From Nitzschia sp. DOCU1 (Eukaryota; Bacillariophyta; Bacillariophyceae; Bacillariales; Bacillariaceae), in contig OX595986.1 in the NCBI GenBank assembly GCA_951394045.1, forward strand, positions 3,935,534 through 3,999,533: DNA of 64,000 bases. The letters run 5' to 3'. This document shows positions 42,648 through 51,751 of this stretch, in pieces; within the stretch, counting starts at the first letter, position 1, and each line of letters opens with the position of its first letter. Under the pieces are notes generated by a model. It saw nothing but the letters and a program-made list of their open reading frames with translations, did no database searches and was not told where the DNA came from. Position numbers and translations under genes: made by a program.

Positions 42648-44351
42648 TTACGTCTTGGCTGCCTCTACTTTTGTTCTTTGTCTCCTGATTTTCAAGCTCA
42701 CAATCTCGCCTGCTACAGCGCAAACAGTAGAGATAACTGCACACACAAGGCTCCATTGTTCCGCTACGACAAGCTTGTGATGGCTCCAGTGGGCAAGCAA
42801 TCCCGCAAATAAAAAGAAATGCAGGCACATGTCGATAAAGTCAGCAGCTGTAGCCCCAGCAAACATAACCAGGGAAGACTTGATTTTGTGTGGCCACTCT
42901 TCTTTGACACGTTCAATATCGTGTTTCAAGAGATATAGGACGAACAAGCCGCCAATGGCGGGAAGAGCAATCATCAGGCCCTTGGTCAATCGAACTACGA
43001 TCCTCTCTGCTCCACCTTCTGCCGCTCGAACGGCCAACTTCTCCCCAGACCTTTCTAGAGACCTTTCCAAAGCTCGTTCTCCTCGGCGTTCAAAGAATCG
43101 TTCTCCGATACGTTCACCAGCCTGATCCAAGGCTCGTTCCGCCCCACGTCCTCCTACCCCTGCTTTGTTCATGGAGTGCTTGAATAGTCTTCCCCCTGTT
43201 TCTTCCAGGGCTCGTTCGGCACCACGTTCTACGGCACGTTCTCCAGCCTTTTCAATGGCCTCTGCGCCGGCCTTGTTCATGGATCTTTGAAACAGTCGAC
43301 CTCCCGTTTCTTCCAGAGCTCGTTCGGCGCCGCGTTCTACGGCACGTTCTCCAGCCTTTTCAATTGCCTCTGCGCCGGCTTTATTCATCGACCTTTGAAA
43401 GAGCCGACCCCCCGTTTCTTCCAGAGCTCGTTCTACACCCCGTTCCGCCACACGCTCACCCGCCTTTTCGACTGCCTCGGCTCCCGCTTTGTTCATGGAT
43501 CGTCGGAACAGTCGAAATCCGGTCTCTTCCAAGGCATGTTCCGCCCCTCGTTCAACGACACGCTCTCCGGCTTTTTCCAGTGCTTCTGCCCCCGCCTTGT
43601 TCATGGAGCGCCGAAATAACTTTCCTCCCGTTCCTTCCAATGCTCGATCGGCCAAATGCTCTCCTACCCTTTGGGCGGCTTCTTGTCCCTGTCGTTTGGC
43701 GGCTCGTTCAACGATGCGTTCCCCTGCTCCTTCCAAGGCTCGCTCGCTGAGACGCTCTCCCATTTTTTCTGCCATTTCGGCGGATGTTCGTTTGGCAGCT
43801 CGTTCTGCCATTCGCTCTCCAGTTTCCTTGAAAGCTCGTTCTCCAAAGAGTCGCTTGGCCAGGCCTTGTTCGGCCACTTTGGATACTTTTTCCGTCATTT
43901 TTTCCGCAAAGCCAATGGCCGCCTTTTCCTTGGCGCGATGTTCCACTTGGTGGACGGCTCTATGATATTTTCCGTGGTTATGATGACCATGATTATTGTG
44001 GTGATGAGGATCATGAGATTGCGTCGGTGCTTGAGGAACGACAGAGGGCAGACCTTTTGTTTTCGTCGGCAGCGTTTGCTCTGTTTGTTGTAGCTTGGAT
44101 TCCAAGGTTTGACCAACATCGTCGTCTTTCCGCCGCATGAAACGGAACGTGGACCGGTTGTGAAAGAGAAAGGCTGGACAATGTCTCGAGCCGTGATTGA
44201 CTACAGGCAACTGGATGGGATGATGCTGGCTAGGCGAAAAGGGGGCGCCAACCACCGAGCCAGACAGTAGGACGACGATGACAGTCCGCAGCAACTGCAT
44301 CATCGGACGATCGTGAGTAGTAGAAGAAGTGACATTCATGGTTTGTTGCAT
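42648..44351 (-). CDS. Signal-peptide protein with 36-residue tandem repeats and C-terminal membrane segments
   Basis: ATG at 44351 gives 567 residues; an ATG at 44303 would place the signal peptide (MQLLRTVIVVLLSGSVVG) at the very N-terminus. A His/Asn-rich stretch follows, then a long amphipathic repeat region rich in Glu, Arg, Ala and Gly with short units like GERxxERAxE. Within it are four exact 36-residue repeats and part of a fifth (43157-43622). The C-terminus has hydrophobic helices (GLMIALPAIGGLFVLYLL, then two more near FFLFAGLLAHW and VCAVISTVCAVAGEI). I do not recognise a family. Apolipoprotein-like helices attached to membrane anchors are one structural reading: coating a membrane, lipid body or thylakoid-related surface. 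Tail to tail with the coiled-coil gene. Confidence 0.7.
   Translation of the reverse strand: MQQTMNVTSSTTHDRPMMQLLRTVIVVLLSGSVVGAPFSPSQHHPIQLPVVNHGSRHCPAFLFHNRSTFRFMRRKDDDVGQTLESKLQQTEQTLPTKTKGLPSVVPQAPTQSHDPHHHNNHGHHNHGKYHRAVHQVEHRAKEKAAIGFAEKMTEKVSKVAEQGLAKRLFGERAFKETGERMAERAAKRTSAEMAEKMGERLSERALEGAGERIVERAAKRQGQEAAQRVGEHLADRALEGTGGKLFRRSMNKAGAEALEKAGERVVERGAEHALEETGFRLFRRSMNKAGAEAVEKAGERVAERGVERALEETGGRLFQRSMNKAGAEAIEKAGERAVERGAERALEETGGRLFQRSMNKAGAEAIEKAGERAVERGAERALEETGGRLFKHSMNKAGVGGRGAERALDQAGERIGERFFERRGERALERSLERSGEKLAVRAAEGGAERIVVRLTKGLMIALPAIGGLFVLYLLKHDIERVKEEWPHKIKSSLVMFAGATAADFIDMCLHFFLFAGLLAHWSHHKLVVAEQWSLVCAVISTVCAVAGEIVSLKIRRQRTKVEAAKT
43157..43622 (-). repeat. Coding tandem repeat, 108 bases per unit
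   Basis: Four full units of 108 bases (43622-43515, 43514-43407, 43406-43299, 43298-43191) and a partial fifth. Each encodes 36 residues of the form RLFRRSMNKAGAEAxEKAGE followed by RxxERGxExALEETGG. Units 3 and 4 encode identical residues, which points to recent duplication or gene conversion. Confidence 0.9.
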
Positions 44352-44897
44352 ACCAGGTAGGGACAATGAAATGTTTCTTTTCGGGATTCCCTTTGTTTCA
44401 TTCCATTCGTTTATTGCGCTCTGCAAAATCCCTTCTCACATGAATGAACTTGCATCACTCTCTTTAGATTGATTCTTCTCCATTTTGTGTGGGATCGGTG
44501 ATGGGTTCTTGAATTCTGTCGGAACTTTTTCCTTGGACTGCTTCCACGTGTAACATCGTGAGCACGTCCGAAGGACCGGACTGGGTCCAGTCATGGGACC
44601 ATGTTTTCCATGCTTCCAAAGCGTCCAAAACGGCCTCTCGAAAAAGGCGTTTCCCTGCCTGACGGGCTCTTTTGAGGCATCGTTCGTTGTGCGCGAGAAA
44701 TGCTCGTTCGAGACAATGGGGGCTTTTGCTTGATGTGTGGCACTATTTAGATTGTTGAGTCTGTCCTTTGGCTTTGGATAGCCCGAACAAGGCACAGATT
44801 CAACAATCCAAAATGGTGGCCCTGTCTAAGTAGGTAGCTTACCGGTGGTAGATGGTTTAGTTTTATTGGGAAGTGTCGAACAAGAGGAACGAATGAG

Positions 44898-44907
44898 CTA
44901 CCGGTAG
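44898..44907. repeat. Palindrome CTACCGGTAG, copy 2
   Basis: Perfect copy in a spacer; a degenerate relative (TTACCGGTGG) lies about 60 bases to the left. Confidence 0.85.
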
Positions 44908-45015
44908 TAGGTGGAGTATTGAATCTGCAGAAATGGGGAACAGCTATACCATCAAGACTTGTACGGACACAAACACCGAAGGGCTCCCTGCAGCTCCGCC
45001 CCTTGCTGACTCCCT

Positions 45016-45025
45016 CTACTAGTAG
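45016..45025. repeat. Palindrome CTACTAGTAG
   Basis: Perfect 10-base palindrome about 110 bases right of a CTACCGGTAG copy. Confidence 0.75.
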
Positions 45026-45144
45026 TAAATAATGCGAAAAAGTAGTATCGTCGACATTCCACTCGTATAATAGTTAGTTATCAACAAACGCAAGCATCAG
45101 AAACTTCTCGTACGAACGATCCGGCATTGACTCGTCTATCATGC

Positions 45145-46662
45145 CTAGCTAGTAGGTGAGACGATGGGAATCGTCTTGCCAATAATCGTGCCAAACACCA
45201 GGCATTCCAGCAGTGAATTTCCCGCCAGGCGATTGTCGCCATGTACTCCACCCGCAACTTCTCCCGCAGCATGCAAGCCGTGGATAATCTTGTTGTCATG
45301 ATTCAATACATTTCCATGTTGGTCCGTCGTAAGGCCACCCATGCAATAGTGCAAAACGGGAGTTACCGCGCCTGCATAAAACTCTTCTTCGTCCAGATTA
45401 CCCGTAAATGCATTGGGGAAGAATGTCTTTCCAAAAGGATCAGCAGCTGATCCACCCTTCTCGGCTTGTTGACGATATTCTTCTATGGTGGATTTCAAAG
45501 TATCAGATGAAACGCCCGTATACTTGGCAAGCTCTGCAATGCCCTTGTAGGGTTGCAGCAGTTTCTTCCAAGCGTAAAAACCAATGTGTTCACCTCCTGC
45601 TTTGGCTGCCTCGGCCGACAAGACCAATGTAAAGGTAGGAATCGAAAGCGAAGCATCCCATTTTCCAGTCGCGGCATAGTGAGGCTCGTGACGCAACATT
45701 TGATCGGTGATATACGAGCGCGTCCCAAGTTCATTGCAAAAGCGTTGGCCTTGGGAGTTTAACAAGATTCCGCCCAAACCTCGCATCAATTCCGCACACA
45801 AAAACTTGCTGGGACTATCCGGGTCGGCTGGATCGACAAAGCCAGTAGGGTGGACTTGTACCTTCTCCATGAGGCAGGTTCCAGCCCCGAGAGCGGTGGC
45901 AAACTTGATTCCATCGCCCGTCGAAAAGTCCCCAAAGGTGGCGGGCATTTTGAGATACTCGGGACAGTAATTCGCCAAGAAAGAATCACTACTACGGTCG
46001 GCAGCAAAGCCACCCGTGGCAAGAATGACATGTGGGGCGTGGATTGAAAATGTTGTAGTAGAGGATGCTTCGTCGTTGCCATTCTCAACCTTGCCGCTGG
46101 TGGTGGTTGCACACTCAACCCCAACGACGGTCGTAGCACCAGAGTCTTGTTGGCTAAGAAGATTTGTGGCCCGCGTCGAGAGGCGTATTTCCAAGTGCCC
46201 ACTTTCTTCATAGGATTTCAATGCCTTTTGCATGGCACTCATGACTGTAAATCCCACCGCTCCCTTGGCAGTTCGATGGGTGCAAGCACTGGAATGCCCG
46301 CCGAGTTGCGTCCGATTTTCCAAGAGGTCGACACCGACACGATCCTTAAGCCATCGTAGAGCACTTGCCGAATTATGAACCAGTGTTTCCACTAGTTGAG
46401 GATTAGCATTGTCACCAGCAGACTTGAGCGTATCTCGAACAAAGGCGGCAACTTCGTCAGGGTCAGGCTCGGAGGCTGTTCCGTCGCTGCTGGTGATACA
46501 AGCATTGATGCCTGAGGAGGCCTTCATGGAATTGCCACCAGGCTTGGCCTCTTTTTCCAGCAAAACAACTTTGCCACCTCGATCCAAGATATTCAAGGCG
46601 GCTGTCAAGCCAGCGAGACCACTGCCCACCACAATGGCATCAGGAGTTCCGAAGGTTGACAT
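45145..46662 (-). CDS. Soluble fumarate reductase (FAD-dependent, Osm1/Frd1 type)
   Basis: The ATG at 46662 gives 505 residues. It should reduce fumarate to succinate with FADH2, regenerating oxidised cofactors under low oxygen or for redox balance. The dinucleotide fold is AIVVGSGLAGLTAALN, followed by VVLLEKEAKPGGNS, SSGIN, the substrate region GGHSSACTHRT and VHPTGF, catalytic-type GTRSYITD, and the C-terminal FAD motif HGLHAAGEVAGGVHGDNRLAGNSL. No cytochrome domain is present. The frame stays open for 192 codons upstream: just before the ATG it encodes a signal-like hydrophobic run (KLYTILILCLSLQAALAL), with the nearest upstream Met at 47040. A spliced 5' exon adding a targeting signal is possible. 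The enzyme call is strong, the start is not. Confidence 0.85.
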   Translation of the reverse strand: MSTFGTPDAIVVGSGLAGLTAALNILDRGGKVVLLEKEAKPGGNSMKASSGINACITSSDGTASEPDPDEVAAFVRDTLKSAGDNANPQLVETLVHNSASALRWLKDRVGVDLLENRTQLGGHSSACTHRTAKGAVGFTVMSAMQKALKSYEESGHLEIRLSTRATNLLSQQDSGATTVVGVECATTTSGKVENGNDEASSTTTFSIHAPHVILATGGFAADRSSDSFLANYCPEYLKMPATFGDFSTGDGIKFATALGAGTCLMEKVQVHPTGFVDPADPDSPSKFLCAELMRGLGGILLNSQGQRFCNELGTRSYITDQMLRHEPHYAATGKWDASLSIPTFTLVLSAEAAKAGGEHIGFYAWKKLLQPYKGIAELAKYTGVSSDTLKSTIEEYRQQAEKGGSAADPFGKTFFPNAFTGNLDEEEFYAGAVTPVLHYCMGGLTTDQHGNVLNHDNKIIHGLHAAGEVAGGVHGDNRLAGNSLLECLVFGTIIGKTIPIVSPTS

Positions 46663-47074
46663 TATGGGGTTGTGGGTTGTTTCGAGTAAAGATAGTTCTC
46701 CTGGAAGGGCCAGAGCTGCTTGCAGACTTAGACAAAGAATGAGGATTGTGTAGAGTTTTCTGCTGAGAATGACGGTTCGGCAGATGAACACTATCCTGTT
46801 CAATGTCGACGACGACGATGAGAATGCGAATTGGAATCTTGGAGTTGAGATTTTGTGTATCTTTTGGGCCGCCGGTTCGCATTTTCGTCGCGAGCTCTCT
46901 CGAGGAAACCTTGTTGATAACCGTCGAGCTCGTTCCAAAGTGAGTCGAATCGGTCCTTGCTCGCTACTGCCTCTTCTCTCTACTGTAGAGTCAGAACTAC
47001 GAACTACTGCCACCCAAAATACTGTACTGCACTGTAGCATTTTGAAACAGCACACCAGCTTGTCATTTACTTCA
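46663..47074. other. Spacer between fumarate reductase and cyclin H genes
   Basis: 412 bases. It probably carries the fumarate reductase promoter and perhaps a 5' exon; the minus strand encodes a hydrophobic segment in frame with the enzyme but without a nearby ATG. A different minus-strand frame has an ATG at 46882 (80 codons) and no recognisable domain. Confidence 0.4.
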
Positions 47075-48274
47075 TTATGATGACGTCTTGGCCTTTTTGG
47101 GACTGGGGCCGTCGTCGCCGTCCTTGCTTTTGCGCTTGTTTTTCTTCTTTTCCTTGGCTCCCCATAGCCGGCACTTTTTAAGCTTTTTATGAATACCTTT
47201 GAGTGCTTGCATATCAATATTGTGGTTGGCGCAGCCATGCTCTCCGTCCTTGAGTTCTCGCAACATGGTACAAATCTCCGTTAGAACCGCCGTCATGGCG
47301 TCAATGTCGGCATCTTCAAATCGTTGGGACAGATATCCCAACATGTCAATCAAGGGAACGTCTTGATCATTATTGCCTTGTTGCTGTTCATTGGCCACCA
47401 TGAGAGCGGCCAGACCCACTTGACCCGGCGGATATAACAGCGGAATGTCGCTAACAATAACATCATTGACAATGAGTTGCGCCGCATCGTGCATAGGCTT
47501 GAGGTCCTGACCCACAATCGGCCGATCGTTATTGCCACTAGGAAAGCGAACCAATGATTTTCCCTTTTCCGATTTGAGATAGGTTCGCATATCTTCTGTA
47601 ATACTCAAGACAGCCTTGTACGGATGGAAGCAAAATAGCTCAAAGTTGACGCCCGAAAGCAAATGGATTTCGGCAGAAATGATTTCCGCCGACGTTACGG
47701 GAGCATTCATTAAATTTGTTCCCTCCTCTAAATAGCGCACATCTGTCAAGGCATCTTCGACTTTGGCCGCCAAAAAGGCGGCCGCCACCATGACGACCTT
47801 AGGGTCATGAATCATGACCGAATTGCTCAAGTAGAATCGTCGATATAACATAGCCGCGGTTGCTGACACTTTGGGCTCTCGTCTTAGCCTTGGAACTTGA
47901 GCCATGGGTCCGATCAGACTGGGTAGTTTAGAGGCATAAAAACTGACTAGTAGCTCTTCTTCGGAAGGATCCAAAAATGGGTTTCCATCCGATGTTTCCC
48001 AGGGACCTTCCTCTTCGTCGCGGTATTTTTCTTGTTGGGCAAGAAAGTTCCGGGCAAACTTCTCTACGGGAGGATTACTATTCGTCTTGGAGGAGGCTGC
48101 TGAAGTAGAACTCGCGGTGTCGTCGGCAGGGGAAGCGGCCGTGGCGCTCGTCTGGTTCATCAACTTGGTGAGCGTTTTTCGAGCTACTCGATTGGCACGG
48201 GCTCGGCACGCCTGCAAAACATTCGGCGGAAACATCCAGGCCGTCAATTGACTGGATTCCTTAGGCTCGCACAT
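47075..48274 (-). CDS. Cyclin H-like protein (CDK-activating kinase / TFIIH cyclin)
   Basis: 399 residues, one exon, ATG at 48274. Cyclin H pairs with CDK7 and MAT1 to phosphorylate other CDKs and the RNA polymerase II tail. The N-terminus (SSQLTAWMFPPNVLQACRAR) resembles the helix that precedes the cyclin box in cyclin H. The first cyclin fold is clear: EEELLVSFYASKLPSLIG, SATAAMLYRRFYLSNSVM, KVVMVAAAFLAAKVEDA, and SAEIHLLSGVNFELFCFHPY. A second, weaker fold covers the next 130 or so residues (AAQLIVNDVIVSDIPLLYPP, VGLAALMVANEQ). The tail is strongly basic (AKEKKKNKRKSKDG), consistent with nuclear import. Cyclin C or L are alternatives; cyclin H fits best from memory. Lies upstream of the fumarate reductase gene on the same strand, probably by chance. 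Confidence 0.8.
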   Translation of the reverse strand: MCEPKESSQLTAWMFPPNVLQACRARANRVARKTLTKLMNQTSATAASPADDTASSTSAASSKTNSNPPVEKFARNFLAQQEKYRDEEEGPWETSDGNPFLDPSEEELLVSFYASKLPSLIGPMAQVPRLRREPKVSATAAMLYRRFYLSNSVMIHDPKVVMVAAAFLAAKVEDALTDVRYLEEGTNLMNAPVTSAEIISAEIHLLSGVNFELFCFHPYKAVLSITEDMRTYLKSEKGKSLVRFPSGNNDRPIVGQDLKPMHDAAQLIVNDVIVSDIPLLYPPGQVGLAALMVANEQQQGNNDQDVPLIDMLGYLSQRFEDADIDAMTAVLTEICTMLRELKDGEHGCANHNIDMQALKGIHKKLKKCRLWGAKEKKKNKRKSKDGDDGPSPKKAKTSS

Positions 48275-48717
48275 GGTTCTTTCTTTTCAAATTAGACAAT
48301 ATCCACACACAACCTCTTCCGATACCCTGGCAATGTAGCAGCAAATGTGGACTCCTTTGCGATGGTTTGTTGTTGATGCAAGACGATACATACATACGAC
48401 GGATACGAGAGCGGGTTTTGGCGGGAGAAGTGCGCGACTTGAGCATGCGCGCGGTGGCTCGCAGATGCGACCCTAACGACTCACTTTCTAGCTTTCATGA
48501 CCCGCGCGATTCCTTGGTTGCTTTTGGGCTTCCCACCTCGCAAGCATAAAACACAGTTCGGGCTTCCTTTGCTAAGACGAGTGTTTCTGATGAACCTCAT
48601 GGCTTACTTCTTGGAAGTTGAATAGAAAGGTGGGACGAAGCCTACTACTTGTGTCTCCACGTACTGCTGTGTAACCGTTCTACAATGAATTCATGTTACG
48701 ACTCCTACTACTAGTAG

Positions 48718-48727
48718 TACTACTTCT
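48718..48727. repeat. Palindrome CTACTAGTAG
   Basis: Perfect copy within a longer run, CTACTACTAGTAGTAC, in the spacer right of the cyclin H gene. Confidence 0.75.
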
Positions 48728-49634
48728 TTAGTAGTTTGCTCTGCTGACAGACGATGGCGGCCTCATGATCGTCGGCGACATGGTACCTGGTAGAAGAACA
48801 GGGCGCCGGCAATTCATCTACTACACCTACTATCGATAGCGTAGCTATGCTATGTACGGTAGTTCAATATTATGCCAGTTTGAAGGATGGAAGACGATGA
48901 ATGGACGAGTTGTTCCTGCTTGTTCTTGTGTCGTCCTGGCTCGGACGAGGACCCCACCACCACCATTTTTCGTCGCCTGATGTCCTCCCCATCCAACGCC
49001 TGTGGGGAACAGAAACCTGTCTCCCTCTAATAGCGCTTAGTACGGCACTTCATTTTGATTGCTGCTACATATCGGCCTTCTTGACGAAAATTCAAGCTTC
49101 GGGGAAAGAAATGCCAATAGAGATGATGTTTCGCATTGACGAGTTCGGGTTGCGCAGCGCACCGCTACTCTCTCCAGTTGGCAGGCCATCACCTAAAAAG
49201 TGTGCGCTATGGTGGTCTAACGATTCTCTCTTTGTCTGTTCCATACTGCACAAACTACGTGGGTTATTGGGTTCGATGAGAATCGTGCTCCCCAGAAATG
49301 AACTAATTTAAGCCAAACATTGGACTTGAAGTATGAGAAGGTGAGTCATCGCCACTCTGTGTTTTGATTGATAATTAGGCCCTTCGGTTATCTTCGCGTG
49401 CTCAATACTTAGCTTCCGGCAACGAACGACGAACGATGTTCGTCGATGACATTCTTTGGAACGCTTCTTTCTGCGAAAAGCCACACTGGTTTTTTTAATT
49501 GTATCAATCCCGCAGTTACTCCCAATAATGGAATTCTCTCGATGCATTCAACCCGAACTCCGACAAAAGCGGACAAAAATCGAGGCCTCCGTCCATAATT
49601 TTGGATCACAAGATCTTCTGTAGCGAACAAATAT

Positions 49635-49644
49635 CTACCGGTAG
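49635..49644. repeat. Palindrome CTACCGGTAG, copy 3
   Basis: Perfect copy in the spacer; a one-sided degenerate copy (CTACCGGTTA) follows at 49721. Confidence 0.85.
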
Positions 49645-50030
49645 CTAATTATCAGTATTCGCTATTACGAGAGTAAATAGTGACTATCAAGCTTTTTCCT
49701 CTGACCGCGAAAGCCTTCAACTACCGGTTAGCCGCCCTCACATCATCAACCCTACCGCCCATAACAAAACGCCCACTGCTGTCAGGAGACGACAGCAACG
49801 TAGAGACAGAGACGGATCGACGCATCTCATCGTGGGGGCTACTTGTTCATTGCCCTCCTTTCGCATCATAGCATCCGAGTCATATTGTGGCTGAAGAAGG
49901 ACGAGCTTTGTTTCCCCTATTGGCTACTTCACCCACCAGAAAACAGGACTTCATTGAAGGATCGCCAGGCTGCGCTGCGATTGTTGGACAGCACTTCTCA
50001 TTGTTCTTCTAATATACTATCAATACAAGC

Positions 50031-50477
50031 ATGAGTGCCGCCACAGGCCCCACTAACAGTAGTGATGGTGGTAGAAGGGGTGGCTTTCCATCCCTTTCTC
50101 CGGAGCCACAAGGACTTCATAGGAGTGGTCAGGAGGAGACCCCAGAGACTGTGCTCCAGAAGAAGCGCTTTCTCCTCTTTATCAAGATTCTCTTCAAATC
50201 GCTTGAGCAAACTGCCGACAGAGAGTCTCGAGAACGAGCCAAGGAGATCGTGGCTGATTGTACGCGACGCAACAGGCTGGGGGATCCTGCCTACATTCCT
50301 TTGATGGATGCGGTAGACCGAAGGCTTCGGGGCCACATTGGAGAGGCGCACTGGCGGCGAGCGCATGCTTATCAGCTCTTCTACCTACGGCGTAGCGAGG
50401 AAGGAAGGATGGCGTCGAAAGCCGCGGCCCGGCAACGCGAAGAAATGATGTCCATCTCCCAGCAAGCGGAAGTGTGA
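50031..50477 (+). CDS. Small conserved-looking helical protein, unknown function
   Basis: 148 residues, ATG at 50031. The first 38 or so residues are disordered. The remainder is a compact helical region with patterned charge: LQKKRFLLFIKILFKSLEQ, then RAKEIVADCTRRNRLGDPAY, and a Trp-containing stretch (GHIGEAHWRRAHAYQLFYLR). The even spread of hydrophobic residues argues that it is a real protein. It resembles a family of short hypothetical proteins I associate with diatoms, but I cannot name a function. It stands alone in a gene-poor, low-complexity region. Confidence 0.65.
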   Translation: MSAATGPTNSSDGGRRGGFPSLSPEPQGLHRSGQEETPETVLQKKRFLLFIKILFKSLEQTADRESRERAKEIVADCTRRNRLGDPAYIPLMDAVDRRLRGHIGEAHWRRAHAYQLFYLRRSEEGRMASKAAARQREEMMSISQQAEV

Positions 50478-50564
50478 CGCAAGTGCCAGACTAGTATGGG
50501 GTACTGATATTGGTCCTCGCTCTTCAGCTCCTCCTGCTGCTGGCTCTGCTGCTGCTCCTCCTCG

Positions 50565-50579
50565 CCCCCCCCCCCCCCC
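50565..50579. repeat. Poly-C run (15 bases)
   Basis: Uninterrupted run of 15 C within a CTC/CTG-rich tract; a likely length-variable site. Confidence 0.85.
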
Positions 50580-50696
50580 TTTTGCCGATCGGGAAAGAAG
50601 CCGGCGGTGCTGCTGAAACGAACAAGAAGGACATGATCATCCATGTCCCTCTTCCCCCCCTCTCTCTCGGAGAGGGAGGAAGAAGACCGTCCTCCT

Positions 50697-50716
50697 CTGC
50701 TGCTGCTGCTGCTGCT
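50697..50716. repeat. TGC trinucleotide repeat
   Basis: A short run of TGC units next to CCGCC-rich sequence; likely polymorphic in length. Confidence 0.7.
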
Positions 50717-50954
50717 GGCCGGCCCCGCTGGAGCGTCCTCGTCGTCGGAGTGGTGAACACCAGAGAGGAGAACGAAGAAGGACACGAAGACGTGCGAGGA
50801 TCCTTCGTCCTGCTGGTGTGGGTCGTCGTCCTCCTCGAAGAAGCAGGAGGTTGCTACTTTTCCTCATTCTACTAGCACATTCGTGAACAACTAGGAGGAC
50901 ATTGACACTTCTACGCTAGTTTTAGTACTTCTTTTGTTGATCTGCTGCTGCACC

Positions 50955-50975
50955 AGTAGTAGTAGTAGTAGTAGT
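50955..50975. repeat. AGT trinucleotide repeat, seven units
   Basis: Seven perfect AGT units. Similar TAC/AGT blocks recur to about 51240. Confidence 0.8.
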
Positions 50976-51087
50976 CCTCGTCTTAGTAGTATCGGTAGCT
51001 CCTGCTCTAAAGGCCGAACATTTGATTGAGGAGGAGGCCGGCAAAAGAAATGCTGCTATTAATACTGTAGGTACTGCTACCACCACT

Positions 51088-51097
51088 CTACCGGTAG
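51088..51097. repeat. Palindrome CTACCGGTAG, copy 4
   Basis: Perfect copy within the low-complexity spacer upstream of the PrsW-like gene. Confidence 0.85.
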
Positions 51098-51751
51098 AGC
51101 ACTAGGCCGGGGCGAATACTAGTACTACTACTACATGATGGACTCCTCTCGTAGTACTAGTGGTCGTATTATTATTAGTAGTAGGAGCCGGTTCTCTACT
51201 AGCTATACCAGTGCTGTCTGTACTTAGTACTACTAGCTAAATGTAGTGTTCTTTCAGACAAAGAGGGAAGTAGTGCGGCACAAAAACGAAATCGTTCCAA
51301 TCGCTCAATATTTTGGAAGGCCCTCAACCAACTCTGACACCAGCGATTATTGGGGGGATTCGTTCCCTCTCCCTTCCTATTTTCTGCCGGACCCCCGAAT
51401 TTAGCTTTGGACGAGACGGTTGGCAAAAGGCAAAATCGCAATCACGAGCCAGCCGGCCCACCATACCAAAGACACGCGTGCGCGGAATGCCGACCCACCC
51501 AAAAATTGGAAATGTTGACGATGAAGCGCCCCTTCAGATCACATTCAGCATCTACATGTCAAGGCTTGACACGGAGACGAGGAAACGTTTCATTGAGAGA
51601 ACACAACTGCACTACTGCCTCTGATATCAGGAGTTATTTCAAGCTTTACATCGAGTCGAAACGAGGTTCAAAAGTTGTCCCCTTTCACAGGAATAGCCAA
51701 CCAAGTTTTCACCACGGAGGCCAGTAGACGGTGGACGTGCTTCGATCGAAA

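Larger units (their letters stand above)
44352..45144. other. Intergenic spacer with two palindromes
   Basis: About 790 bases between two minus-strand genes. It contains CTACCGGTAG (44898-44907) and CTACTAGTAG (45016-45025). A minus-strand frame of 119 codons (44436-44795) starts at GTG and has no domain, so it is not called. Confidence 0.5.
48275..50030. other. Gene-poor spacer
   Basis: About 1.75 kb with no supported gene. A plus-strand frame from an ATG at 48901 (136 codons) has no domain. The spacer is rich in TAC/TAG/GTA trinucleotides and contains CTACTAGTAG (48718-48727), CTACCGGTAG (49635-49644) and a near copy CTACCGGTTA (49721-49730). Confidence 0.5.
50478..51751. other. Low-complexity intergenic region
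   Basis: About 1.27 kb of mostly simple sequence: CTG/CTC-rich runs, a 15-base C run, TGC and AGT trinucleotide repeats, and many TAC/TAG blocks. Long frames on both strands encode Leu, Ser, Arg or Ala homopolymers and are artefacts of the repeats. One CTACCGGTAG copy lies at 51088-51097. The promoter of the PrsW-like gene should be at the right end. Confidence 0.6.

Noticed and set aside
44436..44795. 119-codon minus-strand frame
   Set aside because: GTG start and no recognisable feature; lies in a palindrome-bearing spacer.
48901..49311. 136-codon plus-strand frame with an ATG
   Set aside because: No homology recognised and irregular composition; kept only as a remote possibility.
50510..50875. 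Leu/Val-rich and Arg/Ser-rich frames on both strands
   Set aside because: Products of CTG, CTC and C-run simple repeats, not genes.
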